Shown here: positions 33,752 to 43,124 of the stretch, piece after piece
Numbering within the stretch: position 1 is the first letter of the stretch
Layout: each line of letters starts with the position of its first letter
Assembly (NCBI GenBank): GCA_015350385.1
Contig: WNKI01000004.1
Location: 2,705,187-2,769,186, forward strand
DNA length: 64,000 nucleotides
From: Aculops lycopersici
Taxonomy: Eukaryota > Arthropoda > Arachnida > Trombidiformes > Eriophyidae
Reading direction: 5' to 3'
Translations under genes and position numbers: made by a program
Notes under the pieces: model-generated
Told to the model about the DNA's origin: nothing
Seen by the model: only the letters and a program-made list of their open reading frames with translations
Databases searched by the model: none

Positions 33752-34503
33752 GATGCTAGTTATAAGTAATTAATATTCGTATCTTCACTCAAATCAATAT
33801 TATCTATTGGCTTAGGTTGAGGTGGTGATCTATTCAATCACATATATAATTAATAATAATAACAATAATGAAGTTAACTCAGTTGTCTTGCTCTGGAGAT
33901 GGCGTAACTTTCTTGAATGTTGGTTATGTTTACACGCGGCTTTGTTTTTGTTTTTTTTACGAGCAAACTTTTATCCTTCTTGCTTTGCTTCTTGAGTGAC
34001 TTTAAATTTGGCGCCTGGTTTAGTGCAAAGCGCGTCATTGCGTCGGCGCCGCTGGGCCGAAAAAGAGGCAGCGCAAAACACGGGCGTCGGCAGCAATGGC
34101 AGACATTGAGGATTTTTCTCGCACTCTCTAATGAATGCATTGAGTTTTTCTCTCTGTGCGAAAGGTACGCTCTAAGTTTACGTGGGTTAGTGCGGCGGCC
34201 AACCAGCGATGGACTCCGATCGCATTTGGTGGAAAGCGAGCAAATGCGATAAGGCCATTGCAATGGCAGGTTGCGTACAACTCATCGCGAGCGCAACGCT
34301 GCCGTGACAGCCACGGCCGCCGTGACAGCCGCAGCGGCCTGCAAGACCACAGGCTGGCCAGCGAGATCGGAGAGGCGAGTTTCCTGTAGAATCTCTAGGG
34401 CAACTTTAATAAATGAAATAATTTTCAACCATTGTCATCGATTAGTCATCGTAAAAAAGTCATATTGTATATTTAAATAATTAAACCTAACCAATAAGAC
34501 AAG
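33752..34503. other. Intergenic, calreticulin and mRpS16 promoters
   Basis: Divergent spacer. Open frames on both strands (for example 33874-34263 minus) are mirror images of each other without family features. A GACAGCC-type short repeat occurs near 34306-34335. Confidence 0.55.
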
Positions 34504-35769
34504 ATGAGGACAAATAGTAGTGTGTCTCTATTGACACTAACCGTTTTGTATAGTTTATTTGTGGCAAAGCTCATCTCAGCTACCGTCTACTTTAAGGAGA
34601 CATTTCCAGACGAAGACTCATTTAATGAGAATTGGATCTATTCCAAGCACGAGGGTAAGGAATATGGAAAGTTTACCCTAACCCCAGGCAAATATTATGA
34701 TGACGCTAAACGTGATCAAGGTATTAAGACATCGGAGGATGCGAGGTTTTACGCAATTTCGTCCAAATTCGAGAACACAAAGATGGACAACTTGGACAAG
34801 GATTTAATTGTTCAATTTTCCATTAAGCACGAGCAATCTATTGACTGCGGTGGTGGTTACCTAAAGCTATTTGACTGTAAGCTAGACCAAGAGCAAATGC
34901 ATGGTGACAGCGAGTACAGGATTATGTTCGGACCAGACATTTGCGGTCCAGCCACTAAGAAAGTACACGTCATCTTCCATTACAAGGGTAAGAATTTGCT
35001 CATTAACAAGGACATCAGATGCAAAGATGACGAGCTGACTCACTTGTACAGGTTACATGTGAAGCCAGACAACACATACAAGGTCTTCATCGACGGTGAG
35101 GTTGTGGAAAAAGGAGAGCTCGAGGCTGACTGGGACTTTTTGCCAGCTAAGAAGATCAAGGATCCAGAGGCCAAGAAGCCAGCCGATTGGGATGACAGGG
35201 AAAAGATCGACGACCCAGAAGACAAGAAGCCAGCGGATTGGGATGTGCCCGAGCTAATTCCAGACCCAGATGCCACTAAGCCTGATGATTGGGACGAAGA
35301 GATTGATGGAGAATGGCAACCGGGTAAGATCAGCAATCCAGCATTCAAGGGCGAATGGAAGCCAAGACAAATCGACAACCCCAACTACAAGGGTGCCTGG
35401 GTCCACCCTGAGATCGACAACCCCGAATACATTCCAGATGACAAGCTATACCATCACCCAGAGATTTGTGCCGTTGGTATTGATGTATGGCAAGTGAAGT
35501 CGGGCTCAATCTTTGATAACATTCTCATCACTGATAGCGAGAAGGAGGCCGACGAGGAGGCTGACATTGTTATTAAGAAGACAATGGAGGGCGAGAAGAA
35601 GATGAGAAAGGAGGCCGAGGAGGAGGAAAAGAAGAAGGAGGCTGAGGCTAAGGCTGCTGAGGAGGACTCAGATGACTCATCGTCGGGTGATGATGCTGAG
35701 GCTGCTAAGGACAAGGATGTTGTTGACGAGACTCCAGATGAGAAGCCAAGTAGCAAGGATGAGCTGTAG
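34504..35769 (+). CDS. Calr: Calreticulin
   Basis: The 421-residue product has an N-terminal signal sequence (MRTNSSVSLLTLTVLYSLFV to about residue 26). The lectin/globular domain includes HEQSIDCGGGYLKLFD and the second-family motif IMFGPDICG. The P-domain carries three type-1 repeats (IKDPEAKKPADWD, IDDPEDKKPADWD, IPDPDATKPDDWD) and three type-2 repeats (GKISNPAFKGEW, RQIDNPNYKGAW, PEIDNPEYIPD). An acidic Ca-binding C-domain ends in KDEL for ER retention. This is the full calreticulin architecture at normal length: an ER chaperone for monoglucosylated glycoproteins and a Ca2+ store. It is intronless here, whereas most animal homologues have several introns. The ATG at 34504 is the only start giving the signal peptide. 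Confidence 0.97.
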   Translation: MRTNSSVSLLTLTVLYSLFVAKLISATVYFKETFPDEDSFNENWIYSKHEGKEYGKFTLTPGKYYDDAKRDQGIKTSEDARFYAISSKFENTKMDNLDKDLIVQFSIKHEQSIDCGGGYLKLFDCKLDQEQMHGDSEYRIMFGPDICGPATKKVHVIFHYKGKNLLINKDIRCKDDELTHLYRLHVKPDNTYKVFIDGEVVEKGELEADWDFLPAKKIKDPEAKKPADWDDREKIDDPEDKKPADWDVPELIPDPDATKPDDWDEEIDGEWQPGKISNPAFKGEWKPRQIDNPNYKGAWVHPEIDNPEYIPDDKLYHHPEICAVGIDVWQVKSGSIFDNILITDSEKEADEEADIVIKKTMEGEKKMRKEAEEEEKKKEAEAKAAEEDSDDSSSGDDAEAAKDKDVVDETPDEKPSSKDEL

Positions 35770-37234
35770 GCCGATTCTTCAAACAACCAGCCACCAGTTC
35801 TGAAGAGGATCCAATTAAGTAATAGATTCCTACTTAAGAAACTGTGAATATAGGGCCACATGCAACAACTACACATCATCACAATACTATCATTATCAAC
35901 AACCAACCAATCAACAAACCACAATTAGATACCAACAACACTTACACCAACATGATACCTACCACAACAATAACAATATTATCATGAAAAAAACAAGACA
36001 CAAATATAAATTCAACTTTATGAACATAAATTTATGCATAACATATAAATAGATAAAAAATTTGTGCAAATACACTAAGCACAATATCCACAACCACGTC
36101 GTCAGCTATCAGAGTAATCATTATGATCGTGCGAGGGTAGGTAGCTGCGGATAAACTATTTTCCTGTACAAAAATAGAAGCAATTAATACCCTAGATTAA
36201 TCTGGTGCCACTTGTCATTGCTGCTATTGCTGTTGCTGTTGCTGGTTGGTGGTTTTGGTTGGACTTATTGTTGTTTAGAAAGGTTATTATTTGTATCGGA
36301 AGTATCTGTAGAATCCTGCAGATAGTATGGCAACTCCGACTAACCGGCAAGCTAAAGGTGTGTTGGATGCAATAGGAAGTCCATGTATCATCGTACCTAC
36401 AAATGTAAAATTTCGGTTCGATATACTCCTCACATCACAGAGCTTAAATTAAATTCCTTGATACACTTTTCCGTCAACAACAGGCGCCTCAGAGAGATTG
36501 TCTCTTGTCACCTGTAGCTGCTACATTAATACTAAGTTAGTGTCAATAAACTTCGATTGAATTTGTCTTTATATTGGGTTAGAGTCTCGCTGAAGTGATA
36601 CAATTGGACTAATCTAACTTGTTACTTTGTCCGTAGACCATCGACGTGTCCGCTTGAGTATTATGTGGTCCATTAGAATTAATTGACACATGATTGTGTT
36701 GCATCTGCAGCCATAGCCCTACCGCTCGCTGGCTTGTTTCCGGAAGTTCTATCGGTGTTTCGAAACAACAGGTGTTTGTCCTGATGTGTGCCTGTGGTGA
36801 CACCTAGTAGGTAGCTTTTATTGATTGGTCACGTCGTCGTTTCGTCGATGCCTAATTGTTTGTCATTTATACAACGAGCAGGATACACTATCGCTCATGA
36901 GTGATGTCAACTTACGAGTTAGGTTGCAAAACTTAGTTAAACTTGCCAATCTCATTATGGTGTCATCGAAAAACAATCCTTGACTTTTGATTCACTCATT
37001 ACTCAATTCATAGCCGTTCCTGCTTCCATTATGCGACTTGTAAGAGTTCTAATTGACAGGTAGCGTTTTTCAAATGAAGTAAACACAGCACTCGGTTGAC
37101 TCATGAACTGGCTCGACTGAGACAAGTTCTGCAGACAATTGGTTGGGCTAACCTTGAGTCTGGATTTCGTCATATTATCGCAGGAATAACAATATCGATA
37201 TGCAGGTGAGGTATTTCATTTCCGCTCAATCTAC
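35770..37234. other. Calreticulin 3' flank and intergenic
   Basis: AT-rich with ACAAC-rich stretches; the first AATAAA on the + strand is at 36545-36550, far from the stop, so a long 3' UTR or a non-canonical signal is likely. A minus frame at 36803-36609 follows an acceptor-like CTACTAG and could be a stray exon, but no partner exon or family was found. Confidence 0.45.
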
Positions 37235-37268
37235 TATATAAAGAGTTGACGCCCCCATTTGGATCAGT
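37235..37268 (+). promoter_or_regulatory. TATA + initiator core promoter
   Basis: TATATAAAG at 37235-37243 and TCAGT initiator at 37264-37268 (A at 37266, 31 bases after the TATA start). They match arthropod core-promoter spacing and lie 83 bases before the ATG of the small secreted gene. The same layout recurs at 39444. Confidence 0.7.
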
Positions 37269-37350
37269 ATCAATCCAATCAACTGAGGCAATAAAACTGG
37301 AACACCTCTCATTCCTTCATATCGAACAATCCATCAAACTAGAGATCAAT

Positions 37351-37590
37351 ATGCAAATCAAATTCGCTTTCATCCTCGTCCTTGTCTTGGTCGCCGCTCT
37401 TGCCTTTGATGTCGAGGCTCAGAGGCGCGGCTGTCCAAACAACAACAACAACAACAACAACAACGCCAACCGATCCCGGAGACGCTCTCAGCTAAACCAA
37501 CGAAACTCTCAGCAAAGGAACTCTAATAACCTAGGTCCACGGCCACCGGCACAACAAGGAGCTCAACCGAGTGAGCTGAGCCTCAATTAG
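37351..37590 (+). CDS. Small secreted Asn/Arg/Gln-rich protein
   Basis: The 79-residue product opens with a clear signal peptide (MQIKFAFILVLVLVAALAFD, cleavage probably after VEA). The mature part is about 56 residues: QRRGCPN, a run of nine Asn, basic ANRSRRRSQLNQRN, then Gln/Pro-rich PRPPAQQGAQPSELSLN. There is a single cysteine in the mature part, so no disulfide framework. A strong TATA+Inr promoter sits just upstream. I recognise no family; it could be a secreted low-complexity salivary, cuticular or immune peptide. AATAAA at 37865-37870 could terminate it. Confidence 0.7.
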   Translation: MQIKFAFILVLVLVAALAFDVEAQRRGCPNNNNNNNNNANRSRRRSQLNQRNSQQRNSNNLGPRPPAQQGAQPSELSLN

Positions 37591-38133
37591 ATTGGAAAGT
37601 TCTTAATTGGATTCCGATAAATAAGCGCGACGGTTAATGTGACAATCAATACAGAGTCCACGGCATGAGAATGTTGCCGTTTACGCTGACAAGGAGAGGA
37701 AGACAGGCAAACAGGTTGTTGCCAATTGTTCTGAGCATCGGGCACTATCGACTTTTTGATCGAAGCCGCCGACGCCGTCTGTGCCACCTGTAAAAAGGCG
37801 AGTTCGCGATAGTTAATATCAACCGTAAAATCGGATTATCTTGATTCAAGAGTTTATAAAATGAAATAAAATCTTACGAGATCCCTTGAATATTACTTGT
37901 ATGAAGTCAGTATGGGTCATGGCAAAATAGTGGCGAAGCTAAACTAGATCGCCTCATTTGTTTAGTAAATCATAATAATAGTTGTTGATTAGTATCTGTA
38001 GTCATATTACAAGAAAAAAAAATTGACTGAAATTCTAAGAGCTTGACTTTTTCACCTTCCTCTAGAGTTTCGTGGGTTCGTGCTGTTTGTTTGTCATTCG
38101 ATTCGAATTAAGATTCTACTAGGGTTCTCTTCG
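37591..38133. other. Spacer between Asn-rich gene and dynein light chain
   Basis: Convergent spacer containing only the weak microprotein candidate; a CAACAACCTGTTTGCC word occurs on its minus strand. Confidence 0.4.
37681..37920 (-). CDS. Candidate two-exon microprotein
   Basis: ATG at 37920 begins MTHTDFIQVIFKGS; a GTAAGA donor at 37877 and a CTTTTTACAG acceptor at 37788 remove 90 bases. Exon 2 (37787-37681) continues RGTDGVGGFDQKVDSARC and ends at TAA, 49 residues in all. The splice sites are good and the frame closes, but there is no family match I know, and the acceptor exon is open in another frame too. It might equally be 3' sequence of the neighbouring dynein light chain transcript. 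Confidence 0.2.
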
Positions 38134-38490
38134 TCAATCGAACGCTATTGCATATACGTTAACAATACAATCAATGTTTTTATGCTCGTGTTTGACACAA
38201 GTTGCAACATCCGAGGACGAGTTCCAAAGGCAGGCACTCGACGATTGTAGACCAGAGCCGTGTTTTTGTATGGAACAATTGACAATATATTTATACCTAT
38301 GCAACCCATTGGTTGTGGCATGTGTAGTGGTTATCTTGTCAAGTACGAGATCTGCAATTTCTTGACTCCATTCGAGCGATTTGGACAGTTCATATTCCTT
38401 CCCATTCAGTTGTTCCTCTAAAATTTGCAACACCAAGCGGTTAGTGTGAGCCGGTTCGAGCATTCGGGCATTCGAGGCAGCGCTCATCAT
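38134..38490 (-). CDS. DYNLT-like: Dynein light chain, Tctex-type
   Basis: The 118-residue single-exon product matches the Tctex-1 family in length. The C-terminal half carries the family signature: YKYIVNCSIQKHGSGLQSSS, CLWNSSSD, then KNIDCIVNVYAIAF (compare the KYIV.C...NGAGLH..S.C.WD...D pattern of DYNLT1). These proteins form homodimers on dynein intermediate chains and act in cargo binding, or in cilia for some members. The N-terminal half is a helix-rich segment (VLQILEEQLNGKEYELSKSL). The start with two Met codons is the first in frame. Which Tctex subgroup it belongs to cannot be decided by eye. Confidence 0.88.
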   Translation of the reverse strand: MMSAASNARMLEPAHTNRLVLQILEEQLNGKEYELSKSLEWSQEIADLVLDKITTTHATTNGLHRYKYIVNCSIQKHGSGLQSSSACLWNSSSDVATCVKHEHKNIDCIVNVYAIAFD

Positions 38491-39443
38491 TCTGCTAGCA
38501 GCCTACTCTTATACTTCTAATACTTCAATTATTCTGACCACTAGGATTTAGAGAGGTGAAAAGAAAACTCACAGGAGAAGGATTTAGTTGGTTGCCGATA
38601 ACTAGGGTAGGGGAAAGATGATGGAGAGTGAGAGAGATGTGGACCAATTGTCACTTGATGGTTGTTTTCTGCATCTCACAAGCGTCATCCACTGGGATAA
38701 TTCGAGGGATGAATTCCTAGAATTGGTAGCGCCACTGTTCCCCGATTTGCTTGGTTCTTTTATCAATATGGTTTGAGTGGAGGAATAATAATCTTGTAAG
38801 GAAACTACAATGACAATTATATTTCAAATTGGAGATAATATCAGATGAGTTTGGCATTATTATTTGTTTTCCTGACCGCCGCCGCCACTGCTGACATTGC
38901 TGCCAGTTAGCCGCTCGCACTTATCCACATGGCGCCAGCGAGACTTTGGCTTGAAAGCTGCTGCCGCAGCAACAACAACAACAACAACTACCATTGGCTA
39001 ATATCCAACTACAACAACCGCCGTCAGCGCGTCTCTTGTGCGAGCAGCGAGTTTTCATTTGCGCTTTAATACTGCAGGCTGCAGCGAGAGCAGTGGCAGT
39101 ACCAATGACAACAACAACAACCTGTCGCTCCACGGAGGATCTGGGAACGGGCAAAAGTTGACCGGTTCACCCTTGATTGCTCACCTCGCGATCCACTGAT
39201 TTGTCTGCTGGCTCGTGCTCACTCTCACTCTCCCTCTCCCCCCGGTTGTCGTGCGCCGGTAGTTGCTGCTATCGGCTACCGGCTACCGGCTACCGGCCAC
39301 CGGCCACCGACCACTAGCAGCACCCCATACAAACGGATGCCCACACTAGTTTTTGTTGGCCGGTTTTGGTTTGCTCCTGGTTCAAATGAAGGTTGGTCAC
39401 TGTAAATTGGTTGGTTTTGTTGGATTTCGCAGGTTTATTGGGG
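38491..39443. other. Intergenic with 7-bp tandem repeat
   Basis: No gene supported. AACAAC/GTTGTT trinucleotide patches (38968-38988) and a tandem array near 39273-39311 are present. Confidence 0.55.
39273..39311. repeat. Tandem CGGCTAC / CGGCCAC heptamer array
   Basis: Five or so consecutive 7-base units, three CGGCTAC followed by CGGCCAC variants, about 130-170 bases upstream of the TATA box of the Lys-rich gene. Confidence 0.75.
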
Positions 39444-39479
39444 TATATAAAGAAAAACTTTCTTGTTTTGGCCATCAGT
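39444..39479 (+). promoter_or_regulatory. TATA + initiator core promoter
   Basis: TATATAAAG at 39444-39452 and TCAGT at 39475-39479 (A at 39477, 33 bases downstream). They precede the ATG at 39570 and match the arrangement at 37235. Confidence 0.7.
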
Positions 39480-39569
39480 CAACCTTAGAGTTCCTAGCAC
39501 ATTTTGCTATTGAATAAAAGTTAGTATTTTCCTCCAAATCAAAGACCACCCAATCAAATCTCAAGCAAA

Positions 39570-40049
39570 ATGGCTAAGTTTATGGCTTATTTTTTCGTCG
39601 TCCTGCTTGTTGCAGCGATGGTTGCCGACACCGAGGAGAAGAAGCTCACCAAGTTGGCCAAATTGGCAATGTTGGGCAAGATAGCCAAGCTGGGTAAGCT
39701 GGCCAAGTTGGCCGTTTTAGCCAAGACACCAAAGGTTGTTGCCGCAAAGAAGGTCGCCAAGGTGGTTGCCCTGAAGAAGTTGCCCAAGATCAAGCCCGCC
39801 GTTGTGGCCGGAGCTGTTGGAGGAGCCTTGGCTGCCAAGAAGAGCAACAAGAAGCACCCACAAGCCCATCACAGTCAAACCGCCGCCCGTCCAGTTACCA
39901 AACAGCACCACCGTCAACACTACTCGGCCCCAATCCCTAGCTACCAACAATATGCACCAGCCATGCACCAACAATACGCACCTGCCATGCTTTACCAACA
40001 ACAAGCACCAGCCATGCATTACCAACAAGACGCACCATCCAAGAGCTGA
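39570..40049 (+). CDS. Secreted Lys-rich KLAKLA-repeat protein with QYAPAM repeats
   Basis: The 159-residue product has an N-terminal signal peptide (MAKFMAYFFVVLLVAAMVAD). The first mature section (about residues 23-75) is a run of Lys/Leu/Ala heptad-like units such as KLAKLAMLGKIAKLGKLAKL, then KVVAAKKVAKVVALKK, predicted to be a strongly cationic amphipathic helix. AVVAGAVGGALAAKK follows, then a His-rich linker, then QQYAPAM / YQQQAPAMH repeats. The first part resembles cationic amphipathic antimicrobial helices; the tail resembles Gln/Tyr-rich structural proteins. Family unknown. The promoter is a clean TATA+Inr. Its stop lies inside the last codons of tyrosine aminotransferase on the opposite strand. 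AATAAA at 40352-40357, inside that gene, is the first + strand signal seen. Confidence 0.85.
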   Translation: MAKFMAYFFVVLLVAAMVADTEEKKLTKLAKLAMLGKIAKLGKLAKLAVLAKTPKVVAAKKVAKVVALKKLPKIKPAVVAGAVGGALAAKKSNKKHPQAHHSQTAARPVTKQHHRQHYSAPIPSYQQYAPAMHQQYAPAMLYQQQAPAMHYQQDAPSKS

Positions 40050-41731
40050 TCGGCCAAGTCGACATAGTGGCGTTGACAGAACTCGCCGATCCTATCCAGT
40101 GCCTCGCCCATGACACTTGTTGGAACTGTCAAACAAATCCTAAAGTAATTTGGAAAATCAAAACATTTACCCGGCAACACCAAAACCGACTCCTCGTTCA
40201 TGAGTTTGCTTGTGAAATCCAAATCTCCCTCGATCCCGGGAAAACTCTTGGCTTCGAAGCGAACCATTAGGTACATGCTACCCTGAGGCATGAATGGCTG
40301 CAATCCCTTGATGGCCAACAATCGTTTGTAGCAAAGTTTTGCATTTTGGTAAATAAAATCCATGGTCTCTGCATAAAAACTCTCGGGTACTGTGTTCAAA
40401 ATATCACTTAAAGCTCCCTGAACCAAGCTATTGGGTCCCATTAAACGCTGAGTCAATCTACTCAGGCCATTCCTTATGGAAGGATCAAAATTATTTGCTT
40501 TATCATTGATTATAATCCAACCTAAACGAAGACCCGGAATAAGGCAGGTCTTGGAGATGCCGCCGCAGGTCAGTATGGGAACCGATTGGCTAAGCGATGA
40601 GAGTGAGATGAATGGCACATAAGATGGCGCCTCCTGATCAGAATCCTGTGACAAGCTGCTCGACTTTCTGTCAATTGTTTTCCTTATGTCCTGATCATAG
40701 ACACCTGTTGCTTTTATAATCTGTTGCTCTATTTCTTGGTGACTATCGCACTCTTGACAACTGCAGCTATCTCCGTCTTTCATGTTGATTGAGTTTCCAT
40801 TTGTTGGCCCATCGATAACATGACCATTTGAACCGAGACGATCAACGCCGAGGCTGCCATCTAAGTTTGATGATTTGTTAGGTCCAACATCTTTGCTTGG
40901 TCGCTTATTTTCTGTATCATTTTCGTTGTCAAGTCTTGACTCATCTTCGGAAGAGTTCTCATAGGACTCGGGTGAAAAGACAAACTTGTCGTAGATTTCA
41001 TCCGCTATTAAGGGCAACTTGTACTTGTCGGCCAGTTCCAATATTTGCAACAAGTGGCGCTTATCAAACACTGAGCCACATGGATTTGATGGATTGTTTA
41101 TAACGATGGCCGCAGTTTGCTCGTCAATTATAGATTCCAGGTGTTTCAAATCTATGGACCAATTTTGATCTGCCAACAGGTTGTATTGTTTATAATGAAC
41201 TCCATAGATTGAGGTGAGCGTCTTGTACAAGGGAAATCCTGGTCTTGGAATCAGAATGTTCTGTCCGCTTTTAGCTAGAACACAAATGCAAAGGTCGATG
41301 GCATGCGAGCAGCCACTAGCTAATATCACGTCCTGTTTCGTAATCTTGTTACCTGTGCACCTGTAATGATAATCGGCCACCGATTCTCTGGCCGCCTCCA
41401 TACCTGCAGCCGTTTGGTATCCATAGTAGCGGCCACAGGAGTTTGCTCGCTGTAGAGCATCTAGGATTTCGGGACAAGGTTTTAGATTTCCAAAGATGGT
41501 TGGGTCACCAATGGACAGTGGAATTACCTTTTTGTTCGGGTTCTCGGCTAGATTCATTGTTTCAATGATCTCACGAATCGGATTACTTGTATTCATAGCC
41601 TGAGGCGAGGCTTGGACTTTCCAGTGGCGCTTGCCAACAGTCTGACTTCCGCCATTTGTGGCCGCCACGGCGCGTCTATTGTTCACTCTGGTCTTGTTCA
41701 TTGTTAGCGTTGTTGTGGACATTTTTTCCAT
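40019..41731 (-). CDS. TAT: Tyrosine aminotransferase with a large internal insert
   Basis: This 570-residue fold-type I PLP aminotransferase matches TAT along its length: NPIREIIETMNL, SIGDPTIFGNL (72-83), RYYGYQTAAG (101-110), INNPSNPCGSVF (211-222), ADEIYDKFVF (243-252). The PLP-lysine segment is CGGISKTCLIPGLRLGW, with Lys394 as predicted Schiff-base residue. TAT transfers the amino group of tyrosine to 2-oxoglutarate, the first step of tyrosine catabolism. About 115 extra residues (256-370), Ser/Asp/Asn/Glu-rich with a CSCQEC cluster, separate ADEIYDKFVF from the lysine segment, where animal homologues of about 450 residues have only a short loop. No GT-AG intron explains it by eye. Its last 10 codons overlap the Lys-rich gene. 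Confidence 0.93.
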   Translation of the reverse strand: MEKMSTTTLTMNKTRVNNRRAVAATNGGSQTVGKRHWKVQASPQAMNTSNPIREIIETMNLAENPNKKVIPLSIGDPTIFGNLKPCPEILDALQRANSCGRYYGYQTAAGMEAARESVADYHYRCTGNKITKQDVILASGCSHAIDLCICVLAKSGQNILIPRPGFPLYKTLTSIYGVHYKQYNLLADQNWSIDLKHLESIIDEQTAAIVINNPSNPCGSVFDKRHLLQILELADKYKLPLIADEIYDKFVFSPESYENSSEDESRLDNENDTENKRPSKDVGPNKSSNLDGSLGVDRLGSNGHVIDGPTNGNSINMKDGDSCSCQECDSHQEIEQQIIKATGVYDQDIRKTIDRKSSSLSQDSDQEAPSYVPFISLSSLSQSVPILTCGGISKTCLIPGLRLGWIIINDKANNFDPSIRNGLSRLTQRLMGPNSLVQGALSDILNTVPESFYAETMDFIYQNAKLCYKRLLAIKGLQPFMPQGSMYLMVRFEAKSFPGIEGDLDFTSKLMNEESVLVLPGKCFDFPNYFRICLTVPTSVMGEALDRIGEFCQRHYVDLADQLLDGASCW

Positions 41732-41896
41732 TTATAAATTTTCAATTCTCCGTGTCAAATGGGTAAATTGATTTGATTATGAGTTTGCTACTTCCGGTTA
41801 CTGCTTGAACTTCTGTCTTGACGATGCCACTACTGTTGCTGCTGCTACTCAATCAACGACGTTATCATGTGTTCCCGTCGAGTAGGCTTTTTATAG

Positions 41897-41907
41897 TATA
41901 TATAAAG
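41897..41907 (+). promoter_or_regulatory. TATA-like TATATATAAAG
   Basis: Good TATA word on the + strand, about 100 bases upstream of the small ORF at 42003. It also lies upstream of TAT, which reads the other way. No clear initiator about 30 bases downstream. Confidence 0.35.
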
Positions 41908-42002
41908 TATCGACTCTTGGATTTTGATCTCTCGCTTTCTCACAAGAAAAGTTTACCACTTATGCTCGCGGTAAAAATGTGGTGCCTGCGCGCGTCACTT
42001 TG

Positions 42003-42230
42003 ATGAAGCTTATGGGATATGTCTCTCGTTTGCTCTTGCTTTTGCCTTTGCCTACTATTACTACTCTAGATGTTAGTCTTGATTCTGGTGTCTGGCGCAA
42101 ATCAGTGAGTCTCGATCAGTTTCAAGAGTCTCGGCTACTGGTTGTAGGGCTAATTGGTTGCTTCTTTGTTAGTGCCACTGGTTGTCGCTTTAACTTGTTA
42201 TCTCATAGACTCGAACAAACACCGATGTAG
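42003..42230 (+). CDS. Possible small secreted protein
   Basis: 75 codons from ATG at 42003. The N-terminus MKLMGYVSRLLLLLPLPTIT looks like a signal peptide and a TATA word lies upstream. The remainder has no recognised features and two cysteines close together. Weak candidate. Confidence 0.2.
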   Translation: MKLMGYVSRLLLLLPLPTITTLDVSLDSGVWRKSVSLDQFQESRLLVVGLIGCFFVSATGCRFNLLSHRLEQTPM

Positions 42231-42643
42231 ATAAACAATAATCGGCGAGCTAAGATCTGAGCGAGTGTTGAGATCACCTCATAAGGTTTTTTGCCAATCA
42301 AGATGGATAGATGGACGGCCAAGTGCGAGAAAAGTGGGAGAGTGAGCGAGAGATTATTTGCTCTTGATAATCTTATGGAAAAAAGTGACGTTTACTATCC
42401 GAGTCGTCGTTGTTGTTACTTTCTGACTATTTGATGGAAGAGAAAGGAGTTGTTAGCTGAACTTTGTTTTTGTTGTTGCTGCTATTTGTTGATGATTTCC
42501 CTTTCTCTAAATCTATATTAATTAACGGATGAACTGTACTTGTGCTCAAATCTATTGTTTCACTTGCATGTTTCTATCACTAAAACTAACTGTCGAGGGG
42601 GCATCTAGAATGACAACTGGAGGAGTTGACTCTGCGACGGGAG

Positions 42644-42673
42644 TATATAAGTAACGTCAATTGCTAGATCACT
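42644..42673 (+). promoter_or_regulatory. TATA + initiator-like core promoter
   Basis: TATATAAG at 42644-42651 and TCACT at 42669-42673 (A at 42671, 27 bases downstream). They are followed by a possible leader exon ending at a GTAAGA donor (42721). Confidence 0.5.
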
Positions 42674-42821
42674 GAGATCGCTGAGTTGATTCAATTATCT
42701 AGCTCTCACAGGTGATTTCGGTAAGATCGCGGTTGCCACGCGCTCGCTAGATCCCTTCACCACCTGTTGCTTTGATTGGCTCTGCTTGCTTGCTGGCTTG
42801 CTTGTTACAGTAAATCTCTAG

Positions 42822-43124
42822 ATGGATTTCTCCGGCGTAAACGTACAGAGTTTTATTTCTTCAATGGAAGACTTACAATTGGTGCTGCGCGAAAACAATG
42901 GTGAGCAGAATTTAGTTGACTCCAATATTCTTCCAGTAACTGTAGTCGAGTTTACGCTATCCTCTCTTCATCTATCCTCACCAACTAATTTTAGTGGAGT
43001 TATTTTGGAGGACACGCGCAACAGCAACAAGTTGTTGTTGCGGTCGTGCACGAGCTCATTACCTAGGCTCGAGAGGGAACCAGAAACACGTTGCGACGCC
43101 CACAGATCATCGGTGCAGATATGA
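42822..43124 (+). CDS. Candidate small protein with 5'-UTR intron
   Basis: 100 codons from ATG at 42822 (MDFSGVNVQSFISSMEDLQL). Support comes from upstream structure: a TATA/Inr-like promoter at 42644-42673, then a GTAAGA donor at 42721 and a TTGTTACAG acceptor at 42802-42810, giving a 90-base intron in the leader just before the ATG. The first 60 residues look like ordinary protein; the C-terminal part is less convincing and may continue through another splice. I recognise no family. Confidence 0.35.
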   Translation: MDFSGVNVQSFISSMEDLQLVLRENNGEQNLVDSNILPVTVVEFTLSSLHLSSPTNFSGVILEDTRNSNKLLLRSCTSSLPRLEREPETRCDAHRSSVQI

